Source of the DNA: Cepaea nemoralis
Taxonomy: Eukaryota; Mollusca; Gastropoda; Stylommatophora; Helicidae
Reading direction: 5' to 3'
Length of the DNA stretch: 64,000 nucleotides
NCBI GenBank assembly: GCA_014155875.1
Contig: JACEFZ010027050.1
Coordinates: forward strand, 96,474 to 160,473
Shown: positions 1-13,745 of the stretch, one piece after another
How the letters are laid out: each line of letters opens with the position of its first letter
Numbering within the stretch: the first letter of the stretch is position 1
Notes under the pieces: generated by a model
Told to the model about the DNA's origin: nothing
What the model saw: only the letters and a program-made list of their open reading frames with translations
The model's database searches: none
Made by a program: the position numbers and the translations under genes

Positions 1-1
1 A

Positions 2-630
2 GTGAACACACCTGTTGAAGAATGTCCTCGGCTTGACCCATCCACGACCGTCCTCTTTTTAACCTGCTGCCCTTCACCTTCCTAATTTCACTATGCAGTG
101 GATGCTGTGTGTTTGCGTTAATTCTGAGGTAGGCACGTGCCCTGCAAACTTGCATTCTCTCTTCAATGGTTGGAAAATCAAGAAGGTAGCGCATCGCCCT
201 GCATGCTGTATCTCTTGTACATCCAAGAATAATGCGCATAGCTTCATTCTGTATCCTTTCCATCCTTTCTATCTGCTTATGGCTGACAGTCAGGATTGCC
301 ATTGCATACTCCAAAACAGACATGACCAGCCCCTCGTACAGAAGACATAGATGGCGCTGCTCACAGTTTGCTGCCGCCATCACCCGCATCGCTGCCAAAC
401 CCCGCTTGGCCTTTGTTATCACCTGGTCTATGTGCACATTATAAGCAAGGCTTCGATCAAACCGTATCCCCAGGTAATTCATTGCCTGCGTTCTTTCCAC
501 CGTCTCTGAACACAGCATTACAGTTGGTGTTGGATTGTTGACAATATGATTATTCAACGAGAACCAAGTCACTGTTGCCTTTGTTGGGTTGACCATTGCC
601 CCAGCTTCATCACAAGTCATGTCCAACTGC
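2..630 (-). pseudogene. C-terminal part of the same LINE ORF, shifted frame, incomplete
   Basis: Read on the minus strand from about 630, an uninterrupted frame of roughly 210 codons runs off the window. It contains the RT thumb-type segment NPTKATVTWFSLN, a NYLGIRFDRSLAYNVHI block and LLYEGLVMSVLEYAMAIL, and ends in a basic stretch. This is the usual post-catalytic region of Jockey/I-like LINE proteins. It abuts the upstream ORF where about 100 residues of RT palm should lie, so the two pieces belong to one element carrying a deletion. The absence of stops in 210 codons suggests a fairly young copy. Confidence 0.7.
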
Positions 631-2638
631 CACATCTAAAAACTACTTTCCGTTGGAAGAGAGCTGCAGCGATCCAACTAAGGAGGAATGGACTTACGTT
701 TAGTTCAAGAAGCTGAAACATTAAAAAATCCAGTGGTACTCTGTTGTATGCGTCCTCAAGATCAATCGCTGCCGCAACGGTTTCAGTGCCTGAGTGGAAA
801 CCTTCATAGACATCGTGGGCAAAGACTGCTGCATTGGTCCAGGTTTCTCTTTTTGGACGGTACCCACCCAGGGTAGGTGGGAAAAAACCTTGCCTCTCTA
901 GTTGGCTTGATATTTTCCTGGCAATTACCTTCTCCAGCAGCTTGCCTATTGTATTCTGCATGGTTATAATTCGATATCCCTGAATTTTCTTGTGGTCTTT
1001 GTCAGGCTTCGGCAAGGGAATCAGATAGCTGTGTAACCATTCCTCCTTGATGCTAGCACTCCCTATACTGTTGTTGTACATGTCTGCTAGTTTCTCTAGC
1101 TCATTGTCGGTACACCTATTTATGTCGTCGTATCTTATGCCATCAGGACCTGGAGCACTGTTTTTTGATCGTCGAAGCACAGCCTTGATTTCTTGCACTG
1201 TCACTGTGTCTTCATCCGAAGTGTTCTGGGCCTTGCATCTGTCTGAGGTGACCTCCTTGGCCAGATTCCGGCCTCCCATGTCTGTCTGGTTGCTCTGCTC
1301 AAGGTAGCGTTCAAAGAGGGCTTTGCCCTTGTCCTCGTCAGTCCTCTGCCAGATGAGGTCAGCACCTTGGAAGTCAGAAATGCTCTTATTCTTGACTACA
1401 CCACTCATGCTTTTATGTAGTCGCCAGAACAATTTCAGTGACTTGTCTGTGCTTACTCTTTGACACACCTCTGCCCATTTTTCGCTTTTAACCACCGTGA
1501 CCAGTTTTTTTAAATAGCTTACTTTTGTGTGCATCTCTCTTTCTAAGTGCAAGCAGGGACTAGGATGACCAGCTCTGTTCTTCTTGGCATTTTGCCATCT
1601 CCTTACAGCACTACGCTTATCCACCCAAGCCTTCTCCACCTCGAAACTCCACCACGGTGGCTGCTCCCAGCTTTTTTTCCTTTTCTTCCTGCCCTGAAAC
1701 GTTTTGCGCTTGTTACGTCTTATTTTACTCACCACATCTTGCCCTGTACTGTCATACTGGAACGTCTTTACCTTTAGCTTGTGCTGCCTGGTTCTGCCTT
1801 TCTCCACCAATATGCTGCATGGGTGGTGGTCGCTGCCATGGTGTCCTAGGACACCCCATCTACACACTGTAGTGAGTGAAGGTGAAACTAGCGCCAGATC
1901 AATAGCACTGTCCTCATCGCCTGGACGGCTTGCTGTCCTGGTGACACAGCCACTGTTGATACAAACCAGGTCGATGGTTTCCAGTGCAGTCTCGAGCTCC
2001 TCCCCTTGTGTATTGGAGGAAGTGTTTCCCCATGATCTGCCTTTAGCGTTGAAGTCACTACAGAAAATAACATTTCTCTCGTGGCCTAATATGCCACTTA
2101 AGCACTGCCACTTCTGGGCGTCCACACTCGCATTGCGGGCATAAACATTAACCAACACGAATGGTATACTGGAATGAATTCTCAACGCCTGTATTTGTAT
2201 ATCGTCACTGTTCCAACTGGACATGTCTAGCTCTGACGCCACCATGCTGTCGCGAACGAGAATCGCCGTTCCCAGATGTCGTCTGTTATAGAAACATTTG
2301 AAGCCGGCAATTCGGAGTAGCTGATCGCCCAGTCTCGTCTCCTGGAGTGCTACAATGTCGTTCCTGTAAACTAGGGTTTCTAAAATAGAGCCCCGTTGTT
2401 TTACACTGGCACAGTTCCAATATAGAATACGGATGTTCCTGAGTCCTAGACGGTGACACTTGAGTCTAAAACGTCTCAAGCCACCGCGCTTACCTGGCTT
2501 CTTTTTCCCTGCGCGGCTACCACGCCGCTTCGGTATGTTGACTGCTGATCGTTCGGAAAACACACGTTGTTCCGCCATGTTGAAAAAACGTAAACACAGA
2601 CTTTTGATTGAGAACCACACACGCTGCTGAAAATTCAC
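617..2638 (-). pseudogene. LINE ORF2-like protein: endonuclease plus front half of RT
   Basis: This is a 673-codon reading frame for the enzyme that would nick target DNA and reverse-transcribe the LINE RNA. After a basic N-terminus (residues about 25-65), an exonuclease-endonuclease-phosphatase domain follows. Its marks are the WNC start, LQETRL, a GRSWGN stretch after CSDFNAK, SAIDLALVS and GSDHHP, covering residues about 70-280. The RT begins near residue 500, with IPLPKPDKDHKKIQGYR and motif A in AAIDLEDAYNRVPL. The frame stops straight after FRCGSW. The palm segment carrying the catalytic xxDD box is absent, so the protein cannot be an active RT. The coding frame continues downstream in a shifted frame (1-630), so the break is one internal deletion rather than general decay. 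The start is uncertain; the 5' part is rich in Arg/Lys. Confidence 0.8.
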
Positions 2639-2801
2639 TCAAGGATGGCTTCGCTCGATGCACGAACTCCGTAGCACCCGCGCAGATCTTGAGTAGAAAC
2701 TCCTGGTTTTACATCCTGGCACACCAATTACACGCAAGAAATGAATAAATCCATCCCTTACGCGAAAAAGTTAACGAACACAAAACAACACGACCGTCCG
2801 T

Positions 2802-2811
2802 CGCCATCTTG
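2802..2811 (-). promoter_or_regulatory. YY1-like motif at the LINE 5' end
   Basis: On the minus strand, CAAGATGGCG lies about 12 bases inside the inferred 5' end of the LINE. AAGATGGC is the core of the YY1 site, and human L1 carries a YY1 site at a similar place where it helps set the start of transcription. The motif is seen directly; a role here is inference. Confidence 0.3.
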
Positions 2812-2864
2812 AAACCGGAAGCTATCACAGTTTATAGTATGGCTAATGGCCGATGTGATAAGAG

Positions 2865-4862
2865 TCATTCTAATGGCGCATTTGTCTGCCGTGATAAAAG
2901 GTCAGCCACTATGTTATCGGTGACCTTGATATGGCGGATTTCGAAGTCGAAGTCCTGAAGTAGAAGACACCATCTTTGTAACCGGTGGTTTTTGGGCGAC
3001 CCATGGTTAAGGACTAATAATGGCGAACTGTCTGTGAGGACCACAAAGTGACTTCCTAAGAGGAACTTAGATAATCTCAATATACAGAACAATAGGCTCA
3101 AACACTCCAATTCCACTGTGGCATAACGAGTCTCAGCCTTCTTTAGTTTGCGGCTGACGTAGAGAATCGGGTGTCGAACGCCATCCACTTCCTGCATTAA
3201 ACATCCTCCTATTGCGATAGCGCTCGCATCTGTGGTCAAAATAAAGGGTAAATTTATGTTGGGTAATCGTAAGACTGGTGGATTAGAAAAAATATGTTTC
3301 AATCTACACATTGCATCATCTAAGCTGGTACTTTTACAAATTTTTGATGGATGATCTTTAGTTAACATATCCGAAAAGACTGAGGTGAGTTCTGCCCAAT
3401 GTGGAATGAATTTAGAATAATAGTTAATAAGACCTAGTAAACTTCTAATCTGCTTCTTTGTGGTAGGAACTTATAGATTAAGGATCTTGGAAACAATTTT
3501 ATCATCAGTCAACAATTTTCCTTCAGAAATTCTATGACCAAGGAAGTCTATTTGTGTATAGCCTATTTCAACCTTGGAAGGTTTGATAGTAAGTCCAAAA
3601 AGAGAGATTTGGTGGAAGACTTGTTTTAGGGTGAGTAAGTGAGAAGTCATATCAGAAGAATGGACGCATATATCATCAATATAGGCAACTACATGATTAA
3701 TTCCGTGTAATAACAATCTTGTTAGTCTCACAAATGTGGCCGGTGCGTTCTTCAGGCCAAAAGGAAGATATAGCCATTCGTATAACCCGAGAGGTGTTGC
3801 GAATGCTTTTATATGTCTACAAGAAGGGTGTAGTGGAACTTGCCAATATCCTTTTGCTAAATCGGTCTTGGAAAATAAGGATGATTGAGCCATATTTAAA
3901 ATAAGATCTTCACAACTGTTCATAGGCTCTGCATCCGTTGTTGTTCTTGTATTTAATACTCTATAGTCGATGCACAAACGGATTGTCTGGTCCTTCTTTT
4001 TCACCAGGAAAATCGGTGAAGAATATTGAGACATCGATTTTTGAATAATGCCATTCTTCTCTAAATCTAAAATTTCCTTATCTAAATTAGATCTGTAATG
4101 GAGAGGAATAGAATATGGTCTACATTTGACCGGTCTCAGATCTGTCAGCACAATTGAATGTGTTATTCTATCAGTGCGTCCAGGTTTGTTGGAAAAGATC
4201 GTCTTATAGTCGTCCAGGAGAGTCAAAATGTCTTGTCGCTGTTGTTGTGTCAAAGTGTCAGAGATATGTATGTCCTTTATACTCCCGTCATCAGTCATGA
4301 TTGGTACAGGGATTTCAGTATTGTCCATGTCTGTCTGACTTATCACAGATGCTACAGTTTGTAAATGGTCTTCAATGTCATTGTCGTCGTCGTCGAGATC
4401 AATCGTTAATATGTCGTCAAATTTGTCGTCGTTGTCGATATCACAGATTGTAGGTAATGTCCATATGTCTTCGTCGTTTTCGTCGTCGTAAGAGTGTGTC
4501 GTTAACGATGCTTCGTTTGTCGAGGTGTCATTTCGTCGGGAAATTGTCGTTTCTTCTGTGTCACCAGTTCGTTGCGTCAGTTCATTTGTCTCATTGTCCT
4601 GTCTAGCATAGTATGGTTTAAACATATTTACATGGAATAATTTCAACTTTCCATTTACAGAGAATGTAGTAGGGTTATTCCCCTTGACTAGTTTATGACA
4701 TATATAACAAGATGTACAAAATGTTTTAATGTCTTGGTCGAACTTTGGCCAATAAAACTGGGTCAGGACAATTGCCCTGGTCAATTCGTATCCCATATGA
4801 CCCCCAAAAGGGGAGTCATGGGCTATTTTTACAACTTTGTCTCGATGTACTTGTGGTAACAC
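2865..4862 (-). pseudogene. pol: E1 pol: integrase zinc-binding part, RT, RNase H
   Basis: Reading from 4,862 the frame starts within an integrase H2C2 zinc-binding domain (HDSPFGGHMGYE, then CTSCYICHKL). It then jumps directly to an integrase C-terminal signature (FHVNMFKPYY). The D,D35E core is absent. An acidic linker follows, then the RT with LCIDYRVLN, motif A FSKTDLAKGYWQ, LPFGLKNAP and the catalytic YIDD in AYIDDICVH. An in-frame TAA at about 3,467-3,470 replaces the Glu codon present in E2. After it the frame resumes to RNase H (LPFILTTDASAIAIGG) and ends near 2,865. Integrase lies before RT, as in Gmr1-type gypsy elements. The nonsense codon and missing core make it non-functional. 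Confidence 0.8.
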
Positions 4863-5033
4863 TACTTGCTGTATCGTGGTCTGATTTGTTGTGTAAAATC
4901 TAGTTAAGATGTTGTTCTGTAGCCTAAATGTCCACGATGCGTTCTTAGTGACTTTTGGTTTGAGTCCTACTAATTTAAAGTATGGTGCAAGTGTTGTATC
5001 TGCTTTCTGTTCATTACCAAAATTGATGTTAGT

Positions 5034-6641
5034 TCAGTTTGGCGCTACTATTTCTAATGATTCATGCAGTTGGTCAGTGTTGGTTTTGTGGGATGTCTGT
5101 CGTGTTATTGCGTTTGTGTGTTGTGTGTTTTGTTGCACATTTACAGGCTTGGTACTTGGTAGCTCGGTAGCATCCTCAATTCGAGGTTTTAATTCGGTCG
5201 TATCGTTCATAGATTCGACCGCCCCTGCATTGTACACCTCGGTGAATTCTTTCTGAATTACCTCAGTGGTTGTCTCCCTTGGTATTTTGGCAGAATGAGA
5301 CAAGCAAGAATGGTGTTTCTCTTTTGCGTTGCTGTTTGTATGGTGGATACCGTGTTTATGCTCCCACTCTTTGATTTCTTTTTCAGAGCATGGATGTATG
5401 TTGGGTAAATTACCAAGTATAATATCAGCGACTGGATTGTCAAGGAGAGCGCACATTACTTGTCCTGATATGAACGGTGTTTGAATTTCGACCAGAGCAA
5501 GGGGATATTTCTCTATTGTACCTGAGAATGTGCGACAAGTCACCTGTTTGTCAGTGTAGTCTTTAGTGTCTATTAATGTTTTCTTTACTCCACAGAGCGT
5601 TGCGCCGGAATCACGAATTAATGTGCACTTTGTGTTGTTAACAAACCCTGTAAAAAAAACTAGCTTGCCTGTAGATGACAAAGCAGCGTTTGCTGTTTCA
5701 TTTGCAATAGGTATCGTGTGGCCACATAATAATGTTGTGTCAAGTTGGAACTTCGTACAGGTGTTGCACTTACTGTCTGTAATGGTGTTTATAATGTGTA
5801 CAGCATTCCCAAGCTCGCTTTCATTGTCGTGTTGATTATCACATTCATTCAGTGATTCAAGCTCTTCGTCAGACGACGTTTCTACAAGTGCAGCATTGGC
5901 CTGTTTCAATAACTTTCGGCCCTCACACTCCCGACTATAATGGCCCCAGCTATTGCAAAAATAACATTTGACTGCTCTCTGGTAAGCACTGCGTTTAGCC
6001 TTTTGCTTCTCCACCACCATTTTGAGGTGGCGAGGATAGGTAGGTGCTTTGTCGCACATCGCGTAACTGTCGTGATTCAAATTGCAATATTGGCATTTTA
6101 CTACTTTATCGACATTGGAGCGCGGTTTAAATCTACTCTCTGTTTGTTTGGAGTATTTGGTGTTCACTACTGCAGCTGCTGTATCGTTGTGACTTATGTT
6201 TAGCTGGAAAATATCCCTATTTGCTGTGAAAAATGCATCCCCCTTTGCCTCTATTTCCTGAATACTCTTACAGTCCATTTGTTTTAAGAACTTGGCAAAA
6301 GGTGTGGGGATGGTGCTAACTATTTTATCTATAATAATAAGCTCTTTAAGTTTGTCATGGCTATTGTTGGTTTTAGCCGAGTTAATCCATTTTGTGCATA
6401 TGTCTTGGACTGTACTGACATAATCTATAAAGGTTTGGTTTGGTTGTGGAGATAATTTGGCAAATTGTTGTTGGTAACCTGCAGTATCTAAAGAAAAATG
6501 TTGGAGAATGCGTTGTTTTAGGTACTCATAGTCTTTTCGCATTTCCTGTGGTATTGTCTCTATTACTTTTAGTGGTTCAAGTGCTAAATTTCTCATTAGA
6601 ATAAATGCCCAATCTGATTTAATGATCTTATGATGAGACAT
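5034..6641 (-). pseudogene. gag: E1 gag-protease
   Basis: A 535-codon frame. It holds gag helices around LALEPLKVIETIPQEM and FIDYVSTVQDICTKW, a CQYC pair, a classic CCHC zinc knuckle CYFCNSWGHYSREC, and a retroviral-type aspartic protease with the active-site triad DSG in LIRDSGATLCG. The C-terminal half is a low-complexity, Thr/Glu-rich stretch. It is colinear with the E2 frame at 20,316-22,100. Gag would coat the RNA and the protease would process the polyprotein. The real gag begins upstream at 7,090; a deletion near 6,650 breaks the frame between the two parts. Confidence 0.8.
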
Positions 6642-6658
6642 GAGACACTCAAAATTTT

Positions 6659-7090
6659 CTAAATAGGCGAACAGAACGCCTTCACGAGTCCTTTGTACTT
6701 GTTATATTTTTGTTCTTCTTCTTTGCTTCTTAACTTATTTATCGATATTTCTGTGTTGGACTCAATTTCCATCTGTTTAAGTTTTATCTGTGTCTCGGCA
6801 TTCAATTGTGCTTGCTTGGCTGCCGCGTCGATTTCCATTTGTAATTTCTTTTCTGCTGCCTCAATCTGCATTTTCTTTTCTTCGGCCTCCATTTGCAATT
6901 TCTTTTCTTCTGCCTGCATTTGCAATCTCTTTTCTTCGGCCTCCATTTGTCTTTGTTTTTCCTCTCGTTCTATCGCTCTTTCTTCACGGTCCATGTTTTC
7001 TGCGTGCGCTTTCTGTGCCCATTCTGACAGTTTCTCTTCTTTATAACCTAACTTTATTCCTTGCTCAATGCACTTATCTAAGCTAGACAT
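6659..7090 (-). pseudogene. gag: E1 gag N-terminal coiled coil
   Basis: Codons 1-143 from an ATG at 7,090. Residues about 25-115 are a long charged coiled coil of repeated QMEAEEKK-type units, typical of the N-terminal gag segment of many invertebrate gypsy elements. It ends at a stop created where about 20 bases present in E2 are missing, so it no longer reads into the body of gag. The strict heptad-like repetition is also prone to length change: E2 has a different number of units. Confidence 0.75.
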
Positions 7091-7749
7091 TTTGTGTTTT
7101 ATTTGTTTGCAATGTTTATCAAATTAAATACCTTAGAAAAAATGTTGGGAGGACAAAATTTAGTTATCTCTCTTACTTATTAATGTGTAAATCAGAATGC
7201 AAGGTTATGTTGGTGACAAGGTCATGAATATGCAAATAAATCAATATGATACAAAATGATACGTTGATGGAAGATGAGAAGTACAGCTTAGAGTTACAAT
7301 GGGTATGATGTGAAACTTAGCTCTCAATCCCAGAACTCTCCTCGATGTTGTCTTGTACTCTCGTCACTGTTGGAAAGGTTTCATAGGTTGCACGCGGCAC
7401 TAGTTGCGGAACAATCTGCTCGTGGAGCGAGAAAACATTAGTCACTGTCACAAAAAAAAGATGTCAAAATAGTAACATGTCAAAAATTGTTTACAGAATC
7501 AAAATAATGAGGCACTGCGGAGGCAATGGTGAGACGTTGCCGAGGGACTCAGATTAATTATATTTTATCGCTAGATAGCTACTAATTCTATGCAAACTTG
7601 TAAAGTTAAAAATTTCTTTGATTTAAAATAAATCAATGTGTTACCAAAAATCAATGTGATATGATTAAATAAGTAATTTTACATGGCATTTAATAGCTCT
7701 TTCAGAAAACATTCTATGCCAAAACCGGAAAACTAGCCCCCAAAAAGCC
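7091..7749 (-). other. E1 leader with primer-binding-site candidate
   Basis: Untranslated DNA between gag and the 5' LTR. On the minus strand, beginning 7 bases after the LTR, TGGGGGCTAGTTTTCCGG (about 7,724-7,742) starts with the TGG expected of a tRNA-primed binding site. It matches the E2 leader at the same distance from its LTR. The cognate tRNA was not identified. Confidence 0.4.
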
Positions 7750-8259
7750 TGTCATCATCTTACTCTTATCTAAATAACGGTTCGGGTTCATACAGGCAAC
7801 AATACTTTGTTCGCTAGGATATAGAACATTTATTGTATTGAATGTACAGTTGGCGCAGTGGGTTAACAGTCCGCGCTATATTATATTACATATCACAGAT
7901 AGTTAAACATCAAACACATAGTTGTCATACAACAATCTAGCACACTATCTAGCCTATGTATATATATATATCTATGAATATCTATTGAGTCCCTCTCAGG
8001 CAGGCCTTGTTGTCTCTCTCAAGTCCGACTGTCCTCTGCCGGTCTCCTCGTGTCCTAATTCGACACGGGCGGTAACTCTGTCCGAGTTCCTCGTGGACCC
8101 CGCATTAGGCGGGCCACATCAGTGTCCACGGAATCATGGACTCGGTGACCAGCTCTTTCGAGAAGGTTCTAGATTACTCGGGTCCTGAGCGACTCAATGC
8201 TGTCCCTTGGGCTGGAGTTGCAGCCCTCTAATAATATGTATGAAGGTGAGGCGGTGACA
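7750..8259 (-). repeat. 5' LTR of E1 (510 bp)
   Basis: Begins TGTCA and ends TGACA on the plus strand and aligns along its length with the 555-bp LTRs of E2. Shared blocks include GGCGCAGTGGGTT, the TTTATTGTATT stretch and GTTCCTCGTGGACCCCGCA. It differs at many positions and by indels. It is the 5' LTR because the leader and gag start to its left on the minus strand. The partner LTR is lost. Confidence 0.8.
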
Positions 8260-10740
8260 CATGGCTGGAACCTTATGTTTGACTGTTGCAGCTGTGAGAT
8301 GTTCTTTCGAAGACTTATCCATTGTGGATATTAACTTGGTAATCCAACCAACAGTTGAAGGTTACTCACTGTTGTTAGTTTTAGTAACTTGAAGAAGGAT
8401 TGTCCCAGTTTCACTGACTTGGTTGAATGATGAGGCCATAGGTGATACTTCTCAGAAGTAACGCAAACGATACACTGTTGTCAGTACTCTGATGATCTTC
8501 ATCTTTGTAGATTATTAGATCTTGAAGTCCATCCTGGATATTCCTACTAAAATAGGACTTAATCACTCACCCAGTCAGTTGTCTTCGAATTTATCTGTTG
8601 CTCGCTATGGATCTAATTGAGCGCAGCAGTCCATGGGTATTTCTAGATGCAGACTATGGTTAGGACATTCACTTTCTGGCTGTTGACCCAGGATCCAGGT
8701 TTAGTGATATAGTCCCACCACATTCAACCACCACCTGCTTCTCTTCTATAGAAAAGGGATGACAAGAATACAACACGAGCATTAACTTACTGTGTTATGG
8801 TAAAAGGTTTACAACATAATTACAAACACAAATACAAAACAACAAGGGGAGAAGGGGAAAGGAGTGGGTGTCCACGTTCCACTGTCCCTCATTGCTGAGT
8901 AGAGCCATTCTGACTCTTAATAGTGAGTAAGGTATTTTCTCACTTTATTTTATGTTCTGTAGTTACTGGGACTATTAGATGAGTGAAGTCATTCTGTCCA
9001 TCCAATATGTTGATATTGTCTCTCTCCTTACTTGAAGAGAATAGCCTATACAGAATCTCTGTGGTTTCTAATGCCGCGTCTTCCTTTCGGCACTATAATC
9101 ATCATTAGGTCAAGACTATTCAACATTGGCTTCTTAAGTACTGACGTACACATGGATTCTTACATCAACATCCTCTAATCCCAAGGTGCAACATTAAAAT
9201 GTATATTCCCACAGGAAAAAGTAACAATCAGAACAGAGAAAATTCTCATACCAGAAAAAAAACATACATGTACATTTCTCTGATATTAAGTACATGATAA
9301 TCATACATAATAATTTAATCATACAATTTAATGCCGGAGCCAATGGTTTTGAATTTTCTTCAGGGGTTAATCCATAACTAAACTATATATTTTTTCCCCC
9401 ACTGCGTACCGCAGATGAGGATAGTAGCCGCTGTGATATATTTTGTCAATGACTGCTATTATTCGGAGGGTATTTATTAGAATAACTTATGCCGCATGGT
9501 CCAGTATTCTGAATATTGCAAGCAATTTATTCACATCAATCTTCGCTTCTGTTTCTACTACGGTGAGGCGATGGGGATTGAATCCTATCCGAACATGCAT
9601 TTACATCACACGTTTACTTTAATTGTTCATGAATTTATATTCTCAAACATGGCATTCTCCTAACACTATTTTATGAAATGATTATATGTTCTTCACTACT
9701 ATGGAGTGGTTATTAATCTGTTAGCAAAAGGATGGTACTAAAATTTAGTACTATATTTCCAAGTTACAGATTATGATGTGGCAAAATATTTTATCCCCTG
9801 ACTAAGTAAGAGTCAGGAATATGCGTAATCATTTGTATGTCCCCGCATGGATAAAACAAGTTCAGAGACATCCTTACCAGTGAATTTACACTACATAGGA
9901 TATTTGAAAGTGGCAGACACCAGTTCTCTACTTGTGAAGTATGAAATCAAGAGTCTGCTCCTACATTGAGAAAATGTTTCTTTAAAGTCCAATCTCTACA
10001 GTACATAGATTATTTGCAGATTTCTAAGCATCGATATTGAGATATATTTCACAATGCATGGAAGTTTTTATTCATATGAATATGAAATTGACAGACACTA
10101 GTTCTTTACTATGAAGTATGAATCAGAGGTCTGCTCCTACATTGAGAAAATCTCTAGAATGTGTTTCAGACATGAGAGTTGATACTTTATGTGTACTACA
10201 ATACACATAATATTCATAGGTTATAAACACTATTAGTTAGATATAAGTTCATAATGCCTATAAAATATATTAACATAGGGATTTGAAATTGTAAGACATA
10301 GGAAAAATTACAGCGTGGCGCCCACATGTGTTTCCTTGGTAAACATCATCCAGCCTGGTTTAAGAGAATTGTAACTAATTCTTAATTAAACATACTGGTC
10401 TATGTAATACATAAATCCATCTTAATAATGTAGATATAACATACCAATAGCTTGAAGAGAATCATGTTTTTAAAGGCAACAATACCTTTTCCTTACACGG
10501 GGAAAGAAATCCCACAAGGGAACGCACGTCTGTTTACTTTCTTAGCTTGAACTAAAAATGGCTACACTGGGCCTTTGTCTTACTATCAGTCGACGACTGT
10601 TGGCCAGGTACGTAGGCCAAATTAAGGCCAAATTAATTTAGCTACCCTACGGGTTAGTTTTTATCCTATATTCAGTAAGATACTTAAAACGTAGTTGAAA
10701 GGGGTTGTTTATTTTTAAGGGAGTCAATAAATAGGAAAGG
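8260..10740. other. Unassigned 2.5-kb stretch with a local duplication
   Basis: I see no convincing coding region. The DNA is AT-rich. A block of about 65 bases at 9,913-9,980 (CAGACACCAGTTCT then GTCTGCTCCTACATTGAGAAAA) recurs in diverged form at 10,088-10,152. The sequence directly after the E1 LTR (8,260 on) has no polypurine tract, so this is probably the DNA into which E1 inserted, perhaps the non-coding part of another LTR element. Confidence 0.4.
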
Positions 10741-10764
10741 GTAAGGACGTTTTATTATATCACA

Positions 10765-11190
10765 ATGACAATGCTCTGGAAACTGGCACAGGAAAAACCT
10801 GATAGGTGGGATGAATATATCCCAGCAGCACTTTTTGCCTATCGAGAAGTACCTCATGGCTCAACAGGACTATCACTCGCTACCCTGCTGTTTGGTCGTC
10901 CAATCAAGGGACCGTTGAAAGCCATGTTGAGGAGCTGGACTGAGGAGGGGACGTCAGAAGAACTTATCTCCTCTTATAAATACGTGGAGGAACTGAAAGA
11001 AAAACTTCACAAGGGATGGACTCTGGCAAATCAAAACTTGAAAAAAAAACCAGAAAAAGACATGCGACTTATTACAACTGTAGGCCTAAAGACAGATCTC
11101 TAGAGGTGGGGGACAAAGTATTGTTGCTACTCCCGACGGGGACCAACAAACTGGAGATAGGTTGGCAAGGACCATTTCCCGTGGAAAGGG

Positions 11191-11210
<20 letters not shown>
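10765..11210 (+). pseudogene. E3a integrase C-terminal region
   Basis: The frame from 10,765 encodes the helix-rich end of an integrase (PAALFAYREVPHGSTGLS, LLFGRPIKGPL). It then shifts frame near 11,060 into a GPY/F-type module (LEVGDKVLLLLP, then IGWQGPFPVER). A second shift near 11,195 links it to the ORF that carries HINLLRKYEERP and the RT. The first two catalytic Asp residues of the core lie further upstream and are not in the window. Three frames are needed to read one protein, so it is decayed or carries assembly indels. Confidence 0.7.
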
Positions 11211-12935
<1,725 letters not shown>

Positions 12936-13745
12936 AGATGGTGTGACGGGATACTGCGAGTTTAGTGATTCCCCGATAAACTGACATATAAAATTGCTTG
13001 CAATGTATGAGGATCGGAGAGTATTGACCTATAGTCAGAATAACAACCGAACACTTCAGCCTTGATCGAGGACAAAGTGAGGGTCATTGACTGCCGATTT
13101 TATCGGACAAACAACACGGAGACGGGAGGTTGAGGAAAACAGGAAGACGTGGATCAAAGCGTTAAAACTGATTGATGTACGAGAGTTTGGGAAAGCGGGA
13201 ATCAGCGGAGAAGATGAGACCGAGCAGCCACGAACGAATACGTGATTTCACAAACCTTTGATAACGGAAAATTCGATTGTTGATGTAGAGACATCAAAAG
13301 GGAACGGAGAATTGGACCCAGGTATAAATAGTGGAAACTTGTTTTTGTAGTTAGTGTGCTACCAAACTGGACGGAGAATGGATCTATGCGTCCTTAATTA
13401 GAATAGAAATATCGGTCCCTAATCGATTAGAAGCGATGGGATAATTGGTGCTTATGTGCTTGTGTATTTCGATTCATGGACTAACATAGATAATATAAGG
13501 TAATCTAGCTTTAGCTTAGGAATACAGCATCGTGAACTAGGTGTCTGTGCTTGTCTGTTACCATTTCCTTCTTTTAGATAATCGTTTAGACTTTAGTGAA
13601 CTCATCTGTCTTATGTCAGAGTATCTTTCGGAAGCGTCTGAGTACGGCTGGAGGCATGCTCTCACATAAGAATTAGTCTGAAGCAGACTAATATCACATG
13701 GTTATATGTCACCCACAGGTTCTACAGAAAACTCCTGACATATTC

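Larger units (their letters stand above)
1..2822 (-). mobile_element. APE-type LINE (Jockey/I-like), internally deleted, runs off the left edge
   Basis: This is a non-LTR retrotransposon on the minus strand. From its 5' end (near 2,822) it has a short GC-rich leader, a long ORF with an apurinic-type endonuclease and the front of a reverse transcriptase, and then, in another frame, the C-terminal part of the protein, still open at base 1. The 5' boundary is inferred because gypsy copy E1 sequence, matching E2 near 18,310, resumes at about 2,823. The LINE therefore sits in and truncates E1. The family assignment rests on domain order and motif style only; Jockey, I or a related clade cannot be separated by eye. 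Confidence 0.8.
2823..8259 (-). mobile_element. Ty3/gypsy-type LTR retrotransposon E1, 3' truncated
   Basis: A minus-strand LTR element related to E2 further right. In element order it has a 5' LTR (7,750-8,259), a leader with a primer-binding-site candidate, a coiled-coil gag N-terminus, gag with zinc knuckle and protease, a partial integrase, RT and RNase H. The 3' non-coding part and 3' LTR are missing because the LINE at 1-2,822 replaces them. The gag frame is broken near 6,650 by a deletion of about 20 bases relative to E2, and pol has a nonsense codon at about 3,469. E1 differs from E2 at many positions, so it is an older, separate copy. Confidence 0.85.

Noticed and set aside
93..444. 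Short plus-strand ORFs at the left edge
   Set aside because: They lie opposite the open minus-strand LINE C-terminal frame, which has clear family motifs.
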